Positions 26,203-38,911 of a stretch of 64,000 nt of DNA are shown in pieces. Made by a program: the position numbers and the translations under genes. The notes beneath the pieces were generated by a model. It was given only the letters and a program-made list of their open reading frames with translations, was not told the DNA's origin and searched no databases. The first letter of the stretch is position 1, and every line of letters begins with the position of its first letter. The stretch is from Zygnema cylindricum (lineage: Eukaryota > Streptophyta > Zygnematophyceae > Zygnematales > Zygnemataceae): the NCBI GenBank assembly GCA_037447655.1, contig JBBHKE010001455.1, positions 137,868-201,867 of the forward strand. Direction: 5' to 3'.

Positions 26203-26966
26203 GGCGTAGGCAGGAAGCTACTAATACTTCTACGAAAGGAAATCACTCTTGATTATAATATCCAAAACCCGTCAAATGAAGGAAAGACACTAAAATGAAA
26301 TTAAAAAGTCTCCACACACCACATCTAATTGGTCCCAAACCTGGGAAATGAAAAGCATTTCAAATTTTCATCAACACACAAAGACTACTCAGAAAACATG
26401 ACATTCAGCGACATGGAGTTGAAAGCACTTCAGAAACGATGCGCATCAAGTCATCTAGACGCCATCGTCTGCTACAGCTACAGCTACAGTACAGTCCATT
26501 CCAGTATTTTATCCTTTTCATCAGCTGCTGTCGCGATTCATGGAAACAGGAAACTCCTAAAATTTGAAATTTCGTACTCTCCAATCCCCGTACGGAACAT
26601 TCCTCCGGTACTGTACAGTACTATAAAAGACCCATACTGTACTTCCATGCGACGTGGAAGCAAAAGGTGCGCTTTTGCTCTCCGGGAGTTTGCGTTCCAT
26701 TGCCGTATGCTTACTTCCCGGGTACGGCCTGGCAGCCGCTGTGCAGAGGACAAACTAGTGTCAAATGCTTCCTGCACAGACTCGCCCAACGGCTCTATGT
26801 CGTTCACTCCTGCTTCTCTCCCTCTTTCACTCTCTCTCTCCCTCGCTCTCTGACCACAGGAGCACGCACACACTCTTGTTCACACCTACCTCTCTCTCTC
26901 TCTTCCACACAATTACACGCACATATATTCTTCTGACGCCCGTCACCCTAAACGTTAACGGACGTC
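26203..26966. promoter_or_regulatory. Shared divergent promoter region (coiled-coil gene and GBP-type gene)
   Basis: Only 764 bp separate two opposite start codons. TATAAAAG lies at 26622-26629, in plus orientation, about 340 bp upstream of the GBP-type ATG. It directly follows a perfect 14-bp palindrome, GTACTGTACAGTAC, at about 26608-26621. Downstream, 26815-26935 is CT-rich, as in many plant 5' leaders. No TATA box was seen for the coiled-coil gene. The element assignments are inference. Confidence 0.55.
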
Positions 26967-29900
26967 ATGTTCTGGTCACGGAGTCCTCAGCGTCCCTCGG
27001 CTCCAAAGCCTCCGGTGGCTCCAAAGCCGTCTGTTTCTGGACCAGCAACTGTTTGGACGGGAGGACCGAGGGCCGTACGTTTGGTGGCCCATGATGAAAG
27101 AGGAAAGTTCTTTATGGATCCTGAAGCCATAGCCGTATTGAGGAGATTAAAAGGACCTCTGGCAGTCGTTAGTGTATGCGGTAGGGCGCGGCAGGGGAAA
27201 AGTTTTATTCTAAATCAGGTATCTTACTTTCTACTTTCTTTTACTGTACTTTGGTTCAGTTCTATACTGAAAACTTCATATTTCTCATTCGTAAATCCTG
27301 GTTCTATTTTGCTCGTGTTCCTTCTTTCTCTTTTTACTTTTTTCTCCTTCAGCTGCTTGGACAAAGTAGTGGTTTCCAAGTGGGCCCCACCCACCGTCCT
27401 TGTACTAAGGGACTGTGGATGTGGAGTTCCCCCATAGAGAGAACGGCTCCCGATGGAAGTCGGTACCATCTTTTATTACTGGACAGCGAGGGAATAGAGG
27501 CGTACGACCAAACGGTAGGCCCTTTGAATATTATTGTGACTGTTGTAGTTGATTGACTTTTATCTCAAAGTTTTTGTTTTTGTCAAAGTCCGTCCAGTTA
27601 TTTAAATTATTTATGAAATAGTTTTGTAAAAATCTGTGTAGAATTGTGAATTTTATGTGGAAATGTGTCAATTTTGCGTGAAATTGTTTAGAAAGACCTT
27701 ATGTTTCCAGGTCAATGCATTGTGTAACTAAACTTTGTAGTCGTCTTTCGCTCTTTTTCACTGAGAATGTGTGCAAATCTTTTACAAGAAGACACGCGAG
27801 AGAGGGAGCGAAAAGCGAGGGGGAGAGAGAGAGAGAGGCAGAGAGAAAGTGGGAAAGAGAGAGGGAGAGAGAGAGGAAGAGAGGAGGAGAGCGAAAGATT
27901 GAGGGAGAGCGAGAGAGGGAGGGAGAGCGAGGGAGAGAGGGGGAGAGTGAAAGAGGTAGGAATAGAGGGAGGAAGAGAGAAAGGGAGGGAGGGAAGGAGA
28001 GGGAGCGAGAGTGGAGAGGAAAAAGGAGCGAATTAATTTGATAATTTCACTGTATGAAATTGATTTTGAAGGTTAAGGCCCAAAACAAGTTGACGACAAA
28101 TAAACTTGACCAGTCTTGACTCTATTTGACTTGACTCTTCTTGACTTGTCTTTTCCCACGTTAATACAGATAGTTGTAATCCAATTCGAGAGATGAAAAG
28201 TAACACATGATTGTCGTTTTGATGATTTTTTTTTTTTTTTTAAATCTGGTACAGGGAACATATAGTACTCAAATCTTTTCTCTCGCTGTACTTCTCTCCA
28301 GTCTGTTTGTCTTCAATCAGGTATGCGGTACAAAACTGCTTAGAAAGAATCAGACACTTTTCCTTATTCCAGTTTTACTTCCTATTCTTTTCAGTTTTTC
28401 TTAATTACCATGTCTCCGTACTTGTTATCTTTCTAAAAAGTCCTTTCTGCACTTAGGTTTTTAGAACTAAATTTTGTTATTTTATGCCATTTGTTTTTTT
28501 AGGAAGTTATGAAATGTTGTTATCAGTACAATCTATGAGCTACTTTGGACTAGGCCTTATTTGAAAATGCTACATAGGAGATACTATGTATACTGTGTAT
28601 ACTTTTACCATAGTTAAGCAAAATCCTCGCCCTTTGAATCCACAATTATTATGGTGTGATTAGTGCACTACCTCTCCCTGTATGTTGATCCAAAAGAATC
28701 CCCTATCGTCTTTCGGTTTTTTTGTCTTTCAAGTAAAATTGGTGCTCGATATATCTCCTCTCTCTGACCCTCTTTGTTGTGTCTTTTCCTTTTCCCGTCT
28801 CCCTTCTCTTGTGGACCTTTTTCTCTCTCTTCGCATTTTCTCCTTCTCTTCTACTTCACCCTTGGTCTACTTGCTCCCCAATTTTTTCCCTCTGTCTTTT
28901 CTTTACGATCTTTTCTCCCTCAACTCTCCTCCTATCTTTCCTTGTCACCGTCCTTTCTTGCTCTCACTCTTCCACAACTCTTTCCCTCTCTCTCTCCTAC
29001 CCTCTTCTCCCCTCTCCTCCCCTCCCTCTCTCCCCCTCTCATCTCCATCCCTCCCTCCATTCCTCTCTCCCCCCCTCCCCCTCCCTCCCTCCCTCCCTCC
29101 CTCCCTCTCCCCCTCCCCAGATGGGCGGCATCGACGAGGCGGCCCTGGACAACCTGGCACTGGTGACGGAGCTGTCACGTCACATCCGTGTGAGAGCCGA
29201 GGCGGGCGGGGCGGCCTCCTCCGCTCACGAACTCGGGGCCCACTCGCCCGTCTTCGTGTGGCTGCTGAGGGTGAGGGGAGGGAGGGGGCGAGGGAGGGGG
29301 GGTAGGAGGAGGAGGGAAACGATCCCCGGTGTCTGTTCCTTCTTTCTATGAGAGTTTTCCATCACAATGTCAACAATGTCTACAACGTTTTCCCTCGACG
29401 TTGTTTGTCGGGTTACTTAGGCAGGAGGAGTGTTCGTTGTTCCGCTCCGTTGGTCCGGAATTGTTATTCATAAGTGATTCTTTTAAAAGTGTTTTTTTTT
29501 GGCAAGTGATGTATGGAGGGAGGGAGTGTGGTTTGGCAGGACTTCTATCTGGACTTGACGGAGGACGGGCACAAAATCAGTCCCCGGGACTACTTGGAGG
29601 AAGCGCTGAAGCCCATGCCAGGCAATAACCAGGCCGTGCTGTCCAAAAACCAGGTCAGAATTGGTATTGGGATTGGGGATTGGGGAATGCGGAATGGGGA
29701 ACGCGGAATGGGGATCGCAGAATGGGGAATGGGGAATTGGATTGGGAATCGGGAATCAGGTTTGAAATTCACAAGAAATGTTTACATTATTGAAATGGTT
29801 AGGTTGTCTTTGTTTTTACAATCTCTCTTCTCTTTTTAGTTACAATGTGAGATTTTTGTGTGTATTTTCAGCGAAATAAATTATCATTTTGAGCCATCAT

Positions 29901-32900
29901 AGTATGCCGGTGCTTTGATGTAAATTTCTTACCCGATGTTGTTCATTTTTGATTCTATTTTATGTTTAATGCAGATCCGTGAATCAATTCGACAACTTTT
30001 TCCGAATCGAGATTGTTTTGCCCTCGTTCGACCCTTGACCAACGAGACTCAACTTCAACGTCTCGACGAAGTCCCGGTAAGTTGTGGTAAAAAAACAGGA
30101 AATTTTGACAGAAAAATGGAAGTCTTGCATCACATATTATAAAGCAAGTATCCTGTTTGACTTACAGAACAAGAATGAGTTGTAAGTCGTGTGTTGCGGT
30201 AAAAAAACTGGAATTTTACAAGGGAAATTTTAAACTTTAAAATTTTAAACATCGATACTATTTTAGTTACACGACAAGAGTAATTTGCAAGAAACGGTTC
30301 TTTTTTTACGGAAAGTTCAAGCAAGAATGATCCTATGGTCACAAGAAAAGAAAACTCTGCAAGAATGGGAATTGTACGGCGGCAGAGACGATAGTCATAG
30401 GTTTTTTTTTTTTTTAAACAGGCAAATCCTATGTTTACTTCACAAAAATCAAGGATTCGTGTATAATACACTGATGGGTTTGATTAATGTATATGGATAA
30501 TAGATGGAGAATTTGAGGCCCGAGTTTCGACAAGGACTCCAGAACCTAACTCTGTCCATTTATGAAAAGGCTCTGCCAAAACGAATGGGCAATTCTGTCC
30601 TTACAGGTAATGAGCAATTCTTTTTAGCAAAAGTTTTTTCCCCGTACTTTCTTTTTGTAGTGGAGAAGTCTTTGAGAGAAAGGGAGATGTTGTGGTTTTT
30701 TTTTTTATAATCCGCTAAGATGATGATTTTTTGACAAGACAGTTTTTGATGAGATTTTGATAATGAGGTTGGGTTCGTCTGTTCTATACTGATACAGAAT
30801 ATGGACGTTGAGGAAGCCTCTGTTTTGTTTACTCTTTCTCTTTTCATTCCAGTTGTTCATAGTGTCTAGCACTCCATTTCCTTACTTTCAACACTTTTCG
30901 TCCATTGCCTTCTAGAACTATTTTTAAGACGCGTTTTTCTTCTCTTTCCTGATTGTTTTTTTCTTCGCTTTCCTTCTTCTTATAGGTCCAATTCTCGCCT
31001 CTCTCACTCAAGCCTATTTGGACGCTATCAACGCCGGAGCAGTTCCTGTCATCGCATCCTCGTGGCAGGTGACACCTCCAGTTCCATGCTCAGTTCCAGT
31101 TTCAGATTTAATTTTGATTTAGGTTTCAGTTCTAATTTTTAGCTTCGCATTCAGCTGCTCTCAGCTCTAGTTTAAAAAATCTGGAAGGGATTCGAATACA
31201 CCAAGTGGCTTAGAGGGGAGAGGGAGAGGGAGAGGGAGAGAGAGAGAGGGGGAGAGTGGGAGAAAGGGGCAGAGGGGGAAATAGGGGGAAGGAACTCGTG
31301 TTTTATGGTTCTAGGATTTGATCCTTTTTTTCGTAGCTGATTTGTGACTCAGATCAATTTGCCATTTGGTACTATTCTCTTTTGGCAAAGCATGCCTAGG
31401 GCGCCAAAGCAGTTCATCTCTGCAGTACACCATCGCTGTTAGAGTTAGTGGATTATTATCGTTAATACTTTATTAGAAAGAGCTACACTAAATTACATTT
31501 TGCAACGTGGCTTATTTTGGGCGAGAACTGTATGAGACGACAGGAGTTATGAAGTAGAATTTCAATCGTGCTCCTTTTTGGATTTCATTTGGTACTTTTA
31601 AATTGACCTATGATCGCAGAGTGTGGAAGAGCAACAATGTCGTCTGGCTTTGGATAAGGCTGTGGAAGCTTACATGGAGGCATTCGACAAAAACGCCGAA
31701 CCGGAGGAGGTAAGAATCTCCCTCTTTATCAGTCCCTCTCGGTCAATTGCATCCCATTGGAGATGACTCCTGAATCATTATTAGCGTTACTAACTGAGTT
31801 AGAATTACACTTATATAAACCTGATTGTTTCGATATTTTGCTGATTATTTCTTTACTCTAATAACAATTCACGGTGTAGTGTCGTAAAGTTGAAGACAGG
31901 AGGGACAAATGGGATGGAGATATTGGCAAGGATGGTGAAGACAGGAAGGACAAACTGGATGGAGATAGGGTCACAAAGTTGAAGATAGGAAGGACAAGAT
32001 GGTTGGGCTTGCAGGATGCTCTGAGAGCCGCCCACAAGGCAGCCATGGCTGTGGCACTCCCTGTGTTCGAAGAGGAGGCTCTCGGCACGGGAAGCGTACG
32101 GCAAAACTTTCAATTGAAGCTTCTGAGCTTACTAGAGTCCCGTTTTGAGGTCAGTGAATGCCTGTTCACATCCCAATGTTGTTTTTGTTCCGGTTCTTGT
32201 GAACTATTGATTTTTCCGGCTATTTTCGTTTTTTTGCTCCTTTTTTCCTATGTTTTTTGGTTTCCTTTCGTTTTTTTTTTTTTTTTTGCAAGTGTTTGTG
32301 TTGCTATGGCTCTCTTTGACGTTGCTCGGTGTATTGTGGATGTTTTGGTCTGGGTCGAAAGTAAAAAAGGATGCAATTATAGGGGAATAAGTGAAGAAGG
32401 AAAGGGAGGAGGGCGTCATAACTTAAATTAGAGGGGAACAAAAGGAGGAGTTGGGGAAAGTGTGCAGAATGTAGAGCGAGGATGAAATTAGCAGTTACTA
32501 ACAAGAAAAGGGGGGGGGAGAGGAGGGTCCAGGAGCGGAGGGAGAGGATGTGCACGGAGGCGGAGTTGAGATGTCGGGAGGTTCTTGCCCGAATGGAGGC
32601 GAGACTTCAGACCAGTGCCTCTAAAAAAGATGCAACACCGGACGGTTTCTTTAAGGTGCTTCCGTCGAGCTGTTTCTATGGCATTTCTATGTCATTTTTG
32701 AATTTTAGGTTCCTGTCACACACTATTGCTATAAGTGTCAATAACACTAATTCGTTCATGAAGCCTTTAGAACAGTACAAACAACACTCAAAGTCACCAG
32801 ACTTGAATTAGGATTTTTGAGTCTCAAACAAGAAGGTTATTTTGCAGGTGCTTGAGGAGATGGTTAAAGAATACCAGGGGACGGCAGTTGGGCCTGCCAA

Positions 32901-35900
32901 ATGGAACAATTTGGCAATTTTTTTAAGCAATGCGTAAGATGTCCTTCATCACTCTCCATTTTTATGTGCGATTTGCAATGTGAGATTACAGTTTTATTAG
33001 CCAGGTTGAGGCTGGACCCAAATCTCTTCTCTCATAGGGTTTTAAACTTAAATCCTCTGAATCGCAACACATACCCTTCAAATTTGTAAGCTAAAGTTTT
33101 AAACCGTACCTTTCCTAACTTCGAAGGATCACAACAAAATTTGAAACAGAGTTAACAGCTTGATTTTTGAAGTTACAGCATAAGCTGTTTAATGTGTTTT
33201 GTTTCTTCACTTGTAAAAGCATTATATTTGTAATATCTCAAAAAGTCTCCGATAGCCGCGATATTCTTTTGTGATATGTATCTCAGAATAATGTTGTGAA
33301 GTAATCGAATCGTCACACCGTGAATATTGTTGAAAAGACTGTTATTTGTTCTTCTGGGTGCAGTTTGCAAGGGGTGGTTAGGACGTTCGTCTTGGATCTC
33401 CAAGAGCATTCGAATGAGAAGGTCACAAGACTAGAGGGGGAAAGAGAGCGAATACGTGGTGAAGTCGACGATTGGAAGTCGCGTGCTCAAATTTCATCCG
33501 CCCAATTGAGCGGACGAGAAGAGGAGCTGACGAGGATGAGGAGACAGGGCAAAGATTTGGAGGGCCAACTGGCTGCATTGTTGGCCAATCAGAGTGCAGT
33601 AGACCGTGAGAAAACCGCTTGGTTGGCCAAGCTCGATAAGGCGGCCGAAGACATGGGAAGGAAGGAGATGGAACTAGTAGCCTTGAGGAAGGAATCGGTC
33701 ACTCTGAAGAAGCAAGTGGCAAAGCAAGCGGAATTGTTACGAGAGAGGGACACTAAGGTGATGGAGATGACGGCAAGGGTGAGCTCTCAGACTGCGGCGA
33801 TAGCAGCTGCTAGTAAGGAGAGAGGAGAGCTTCAAATTAGTTTGGAAAAGGCAAGGCAGGAGCTGAAAGCGGTACAGGTGGACATGGAGAATTGGCAACG
33901 GCGCCATAGTGAGGCTGTGGAAGGAGCACGAAAGCAGAGGGAGGAGGCCCTTACAGAGAGTACGGAGCAGAGAAAGAGATGGCAAGAACAGCGAGAAGGA
34001 CTGCAACGAAAGAAGGTACTCCGAAGAGTTTACAAGAGTTGACTCTTTTTGTCATTTCCCCTTTCTTTTTTTTTCGGTTCTATTAGATGTTGATGGGATA
34101 GTTTGTTCACATTGCATATGTGTTTTGGGATTGCAGGATGCGGAGTTTCAACAGTTGAAGGCTCAATACAGTCAGCAAATGGAGGAGGTGGCACGCCTTT
34201 CGATGAAATTAGAGGTAAGCATGTGGTGATGTTTTCTACAACGCAGTGAAATGTGTGATTATATCTATAAATGCATTAAATTTGTGGGCTTCAAGAACAG
34301 CAGTACTCTTTCAAGTTTTGACCAATTTCTATTGATTGATTGATTCCTGAACTATTCAAGTGAATTCATTTCTTTACTTTGAAGTAATCAGCATCTAAAA
34401 AGATATATATTGTATAATCCAACTCCTTACTCTCACAATTGGAGTCATTTTCTACTTCACAAAATACTGTTGTAAAATCAAATATTGGGAAGCTCATAGC
34501 TTAACCAGAAGATCTTAGTGTAAGTATTATTAACTTGATTGTGCAGTCTTGCTAAAAAAAAAATAGATATAGCAATTTCCGTTTTCCCCTGCAACTGTAG
34601 TTTACAGTCTTTTGTATACAATGTCCCATTATACCTTGCAATCATATAACGCCAGTAAAATAATATTTGTGTTCAATAGCTTTAATGATTGAAACTACAG
34701 CCCCTTTACTTGTGTACCAATATGTTTTTATTTCCAATTGTTTCATGCAACCACAAATCACTTTTTGAAATGTGATAAATGTTGGACTTAGTACTTTGCT
34801 AGAAGCTCACCTTATCTTTAGCCTTAGGCCTCTGCTATAAGCTTGTCTTATTTTTGTTATTTCTGGTTTTATTTAATAACGAAAACTAGCATTCCAGTTT
34901 TCGTTATTTAGTTAGCCTTCTTATTCTAGTTCACGTTATTAGTCAGTTTGTCCTTTCTGTTCTTTTTGTTTACTTTAAAGCGTTCAACTTAGCATCTAGT
35001 GTCATATCAGATCCTAAGCTGTCCGCCGCCTAATTAGAGATCTTCCTGCCCTTTCGGCATTATGTGTCAGATGACCTTTCAGGTCATCTACGGTTTCTAG
35101 ATCTTGAGAAGTCACTTTGTGACATTCTCTTCTCTACTTAACGATCTCAACATGTTGTACCTTTTACACTTTCTAATCAAAAGCTATTTTGTTTCTTGCC
35201 CCCTTTTGTCCTTTCCATTTTTCTTTTCCTTCCTACTTTATCTGCTGCCATGTCATCTGCTGCAATAATAAACACACAATTAGCTTCTCATATTTTCGCT
35301 AAGTTGAAGGGGCTTTCTTTCTATAGAAACAACGCTTAGTCTACGAGTTATTGTGTAAAAAAAACCATCCCAACAATTGTTGTAGTTTAGATTTTATAAT
35401 TAGTTTAGCATGTATGGAAGTTTGATAGTTTTATAAAATATTCAACTGTGTTTGGTCAAATATTATTGTATGCACATTGGAGAAACCGCAAGTTGGTGGT
35501 TCAATACTGTAATATCATGATGTGTTATGAGATCGTAAAGAAACTTTGTTCCTTTATGAAATATGGACCAAGCTAATTTGGAACAGACACTAACCATTCT
35601 AGTGTGTATTTTGTATATTTTCCAAATGCGACCTCAGCAGTGGAAAAGCTCACTTACCAGTTAGCTGCGAAAGAAACGATGGTGTTGATGAGTATTTTTG
35701 GAAACCATCGATTTTGACGAGGCGTTTTGTTCTGATCTGTGGACTTGTTTTGTTTTTGTAGGATGTTGAGGCCGAGCTGCTCTCTACGAAGCAATCTCTG
35801 ACAGCAGCTCATTTGCAAGTGAATGCGCTCCATGAAGAGTTGGAGGTCGCCAGGGGAGCCACATTGAGTGCGAACGCAGAATTGCAAGCCTCTCGAGAGC

Positions 35901-36472
35901 TTCAAATGGCGAATCAGAGGGAGTTGCAAAAGGCAGTCCAGGCCTTACGACAGGCAGAGAATGCGAAAGTTAGTGGGGAGTTGCAGTGGAGGAAGGAGGC
36001 GGAATTACTTCAACAGTCAGAGCAACGAGTGGAGGAGCTTGAGAAGTATTTGAAAGAACAAGCAGGATTGGCCTCGGAGTTGAAAGCTCGAAATGAGGCG
36101 TTGGAAAAGGAGTTGCGAGGAGCATTGGTGGAGAAGGCGCAAATTGCGAACCTTTTGGACGATGCAGAGAGGAAGGTACAGGCGGCAGCCATGGCTGAGT
36201 CGGCAAAGCAGGAAGGTTCTGCAAGAGAAGGCTTTTCAGGAAAGAAACGACGGCGTCGTGACTCAGAATATGCCTCCACTGTGGAAGGAATAGGTGAGGG
36301 GGCTTCAGACAGTACAGTGGGGGGAATGAGTGTAAATATAAAAATGACGAAACAAGAGTTAAGATCGGCCATCACCGATTTAGGGTTTGGGGATAAATTG
36401 TCGTTGATGAGGAATCCCCCTCGCGGGGAATTGCTGAAATTATATTTAGAGGCAAAGGAAGGAAACCTTTGA
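26967..36472 (+). CDS. Guanylate-binding-protein family GTPase with long coiled coil (plant GBPL type)
   Basis: Large GTPase of the GBP/atlastin superfamily. Fifteen exons keep frame: 26967-27218, 27353-27514, 28255-28320, 29121-29270, 29540-29653, 29975-30076, 30504-30606, 30986-31068, 31620-31709, 32015-32149, about 32521-32655, 32848-32933, 33364-34015, 34137-34214 and 35762-36472 (TGA), about 972 residues. The P-loop GRARQGKS is at residues 72-79, the switch threonine near residue 103, and DSEG at residues 128-131. FALVRP near residues 263-268 stands where other GBPs have their guanine-contact loop. A helical middle follows, then a long coiled coil, a KKRRRR patch near residue 897 that could be a nuclear signal, and a C-terminal motif (TKQELRSAITDLGFGDKL...MRNP) like that of plant GBPL3 proteins. 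There is no CaaX lipid signal. The acceptor of exon 11 is uncertain because it lies in a run of G. Plant GBPLs act in defence gene control and nuclear condensates; a similar role here is inference. Confidence 0.9.
27795..28025. repeat. GA-rich tract in a GBP-type intron
   Basis: Almost pure purine on the transcribed-sense strand, with irregular GAGAGG, GGGAGA and GAAAG units, inside intron 2. It is broadly complementary in base type to the pyrimidine tract in the next intron. Confidence 0.9.
28740..29118. repeat. CT-rich tract ending at an exon acceptor in a GBP-type intron
   Basis: A pyrimidine tract of about 380 nt (CTCTCC, CCCTCC and similar units) runs to the CCCCAG acceptor at 29120. 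It acts as an exceptionally long polypyrimidine tract before exon 29121-29270. Confidence 0.9.
29661..29757. repeat. Short G-rich minisatellite in a GBP-type intron
   Basis: Repeats of roughly 7-8 bp (GGGAATGC, GGAATGGG, GGGAATCG) follow exon 29540-29653. The many spaced G triplets could favour G-quadruplex folding in the RNA. Confidence 0.75.
31205..31285. repeat. GA microsatellite in a GBP-type intron
   Basis: A run of GAGAGG and GGGAGA units on the plus strand within the intron between exons 30986-31068 and 31620-31709. Confidence 0.8.
31880..32010. repeat. Imperfect tandem repeat abutting an exon acceptor
   Basis: Three diverged units of the form AAGTTGAAGACAGGAGGGAC lie in a row and run almost to the GCAG acceptor of exon 32015-32149. 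A partial MITE-like end (ATTCACGGTG then TA) precedes them at about 31867-31878. Confidence 0.7.
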
Positions 36473-37070
36473 GTTGTTTTTTTAAGTCTTATTTGCACCG
36501 TGTTGGTGTTATGTTGTTATGTATGAGAAGTAGTTTTAGGGGGAGGAAATGCCAAATAAGTTCATTGGTGTAATAGCATTGTAAATCTTACGTCCTGCTA
36601 GTGGATATTCATCGTCGAAGCTTAGTTGTCGTGAAGTTCATCAGTTTATGTACAAATAGATGAACCCATCGTATGATTCCTATAATGGATTCTAAAAATT
36701 GATAAGTTTACCAGACAATTCTTGAATCTCTTAGCTGATGGTGAATGTGACAAAATACTATGTGCTAGGTTGTTACAAAGAATTGATTTTGAATTCTTTC
36801 ATTATTTTGTGAGGAGGTGGAAGCTGCAAATGGTTCGGCGATCATCAATTTTTTGATCCTGAAGCCTTTGTGTCCACCTTGACAGCTTCTTCTCAGCCTG
36901 GGATGTTGCTCTGTGCTTCACAATAACAACGTGCCTTAAAAGACCGTATGATATTCTAAGGAAGACTTACATATTAAGATGAAGAGGATGTGAAATAACA
37001 ATAACTGATCAGTGGTCGGGTTAAAGAGTACTCGGTACTTTTTGCTTTGTCGTTATCGACCATAGTTCAA
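36473..37070. other. Region downstream of the GBP-type gene
   Basis: This holds the 3' untranslated and polyadenylation region of the GBP-type gene and ordinary AT-rich DNA. No exon or RNA gene was recognised. Confidence 0.6.
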
Positions 37071-37628
37071 AAGAAGGTGACCGTACGCCCACACAATATG
37101 CCTATTGTACGTAAAACATACTATATGCCCTTAAGACCCATATTGTATTGGCCGCAAAATGAAATAAAATAGGAACAGGGTTGAGTTGCACATACATGGA
37201 TAGAGAATTAAACGTCATGTCTAAATTTTGAAAAACATTCGGACAAAAAAATATTTTTCCTTGAGTTTTGAGGTATTTTTACTTTAAACCGTCAGATTTG
37301 GACGATCGGACGGTCGCTGATCAAAGTAGCGATCTAAGAAGGTCACATGAAAAGCCCATAGTACAACTTACGATAAGACTTACGTCCGCGTTTTTTTTTT
37401 TTTTCCGGGATTTTTTTCCCGCGGAATGTCATCCTATGCCGTGTCAATTCGCTAAAAAAATTCGTCCGCCGGCTTGCGCTGTACTATGATGATACGTCAT
37501 ATTCGTACGTTCGTACAGGGGTGTGCACAACGCACACACATACAGTATGCCTCATCTGCGCGAGTTTTGTGCCAAGTTTTGTGCGCCTACCAAACGCCTA
37601 CCATAAAAACGCCTACTTTTGAACTATG
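37071..37628. mobile_element. hAT-like MITE, older copy
   Basis: A 558-bp element begins CATAGTTCAAAAGAAGGTG and ends with the inverted form (CCTACTTTTGAACTATG). The flanking 8-mers TTATCGAC and TTTTCAAC agree at six of eight positions, a decayed target duplication. Its inner sequence (for example GATCAAAGTAGCGATCTAAG) recurs inverted in the copy at 38289. No transposase is present. Confidence 0.7.
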
Positions 37629-37636
37629 TTTTCAAC

Positions 37637-38280
37637 AAGGATTTCACCTAGCTCGGGTTATTTTTATGCCAAGGGTATTTCTGTATTTCAACAAATATTC
37701 TACTTTAAAATCAAGATCCCTGTCGGTTCCAAAACCTGGAAATCGACGGTTGCGACTTGATAGGCAACATTGGTATTTAGTTCCTCATATTGTTCGATAC
37801 AGCTGGAGCTAATGGTATTAGCGTTTAGCAATAAAGTACGAAATCAAAAAAGAACTTACGGTTTTGCCGTACATGGTATGGCCATTTGTACCTGTTGCAA
37901 ATACAACAATTGTAAAACAAGCAACGACAAATGCAAAACACATGTCGGGCTGATGGTTTTGGGGAGTTCTGGCAATCGACGTTTCTCATCACCCTACGCA
38001 AAAGCCGGAAAACCGCGGTGTAACGAGCACATAGAAACGCGAAAATCTTTCGTTTCTATGTTCACTCTGTATCGCTTTTGCGCTTTTTGCTTATGTTGAC
38101 GCTTTCGCTCTGCGGCCAGTTGTAGTCGCTCGTCCGCTGACAGCAATTGTTTCAACATTCCACTTGTAGGCGCTCGCGCTTTTGTTTCTAAGCTCCAACT
38201 GTCTTTTCATTGGCCAACGTAGGACGCATTTGCTCTATTATTTTCGTGTTTTGTATGTTCCAGTTACCACGCGTTTGCTG
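37637..38280. other. Unique spacer between the two hAT-like MITEs
   Basis: About 640 bp without a recognisable gene. Together with the inverted MITEs on either side it forms a larger foldback structure spanning 37071-38594. Confidence 0.5.
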
Positions 38281-38288
38281 CTTTCGCC

Positions 38289-38594
38289 CATAGTTCAAAA
38301 GTAGGTGTTTTTATGGTAGGCCTTTGGTCGGCGCCTTTATCGTAAGTTGTGTTATGGGCTTTTCATGTGATCTTCTTAGATCGCTACTTTGATCAGCGAC
38401 CGTCCGATCGTCAGAATCTGACGGTGTAAATAAAATTTTTTGGTCCGAATTATTTAATTGGTCCAATTTTTGGTCTGAATGTTTCAATTGGTCCGAATAG
38501 GTTCGAATACAATATGGGTCTTAAGGTCATATTATATGTTTTGCATACCATAGGCATATTGTATGGGCCTACTTTCACCTACTTTTAAACTATG
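38289..38594. mobile_element. hAT-like MITE, younger copy with perfect 8-bp target duplication
   Basis: A 306-bp element runs from CATAGTTCAAAAGTAGGTG to its inverted complement CACCTACTTTTAAACTATG. It is flanked on both sides by CTTTCGCC (38281-38288 and 38595-38602). Eight-base duplications are typical of the hAT superfamily. It is non-autonomous and opposite in orientation to the copy at 37071. Confidence 0.85.
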
Positions 38595-38602
38595 CTTTCG
38601 CC

Positions 38603-38906
38603 TTTAAAAAGGACGCTTGTCTCCGCGTAAAATGTTCGCCGGTCGTGAGGTAAACACATCCGACGTGTTGTGAAAAGTGAAGGCACTCCATAAAGTGTTG
38701 TGCAGCCTTTAGGCGATAACTTCGATAATCGTTACATCGGTTACAGAGGTCGCAAAAGTCAAAAACTTAAGATACACGAATCCGACATTTTGTTTTTTTT
38801 TTCAAAATTTGAACACCCGAAATCCGGTTGGGTTATTGCAAGCTCCTAAATTGTCACCCAGTACCCGATACGCGTTTACCCGAAACTCGATATCTCGCGA
38901 CTGCGC
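38603..38906. other. Intergenic sequence, nothing recognised
   Basis: About 300 bp between the hAT-like MITE and the 10.9 kb copia element. No coding or repeat feature was identified. Confidence 0.5.
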
Positions 38907-38911
38907 GTACC

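Noticed and set aside
27715-28041. Open frames of REREGER type over intron 2 of the GBP-type gene.
   Set aside because: Low-complexity translation of the GA tract. The flanking exons define an intron.
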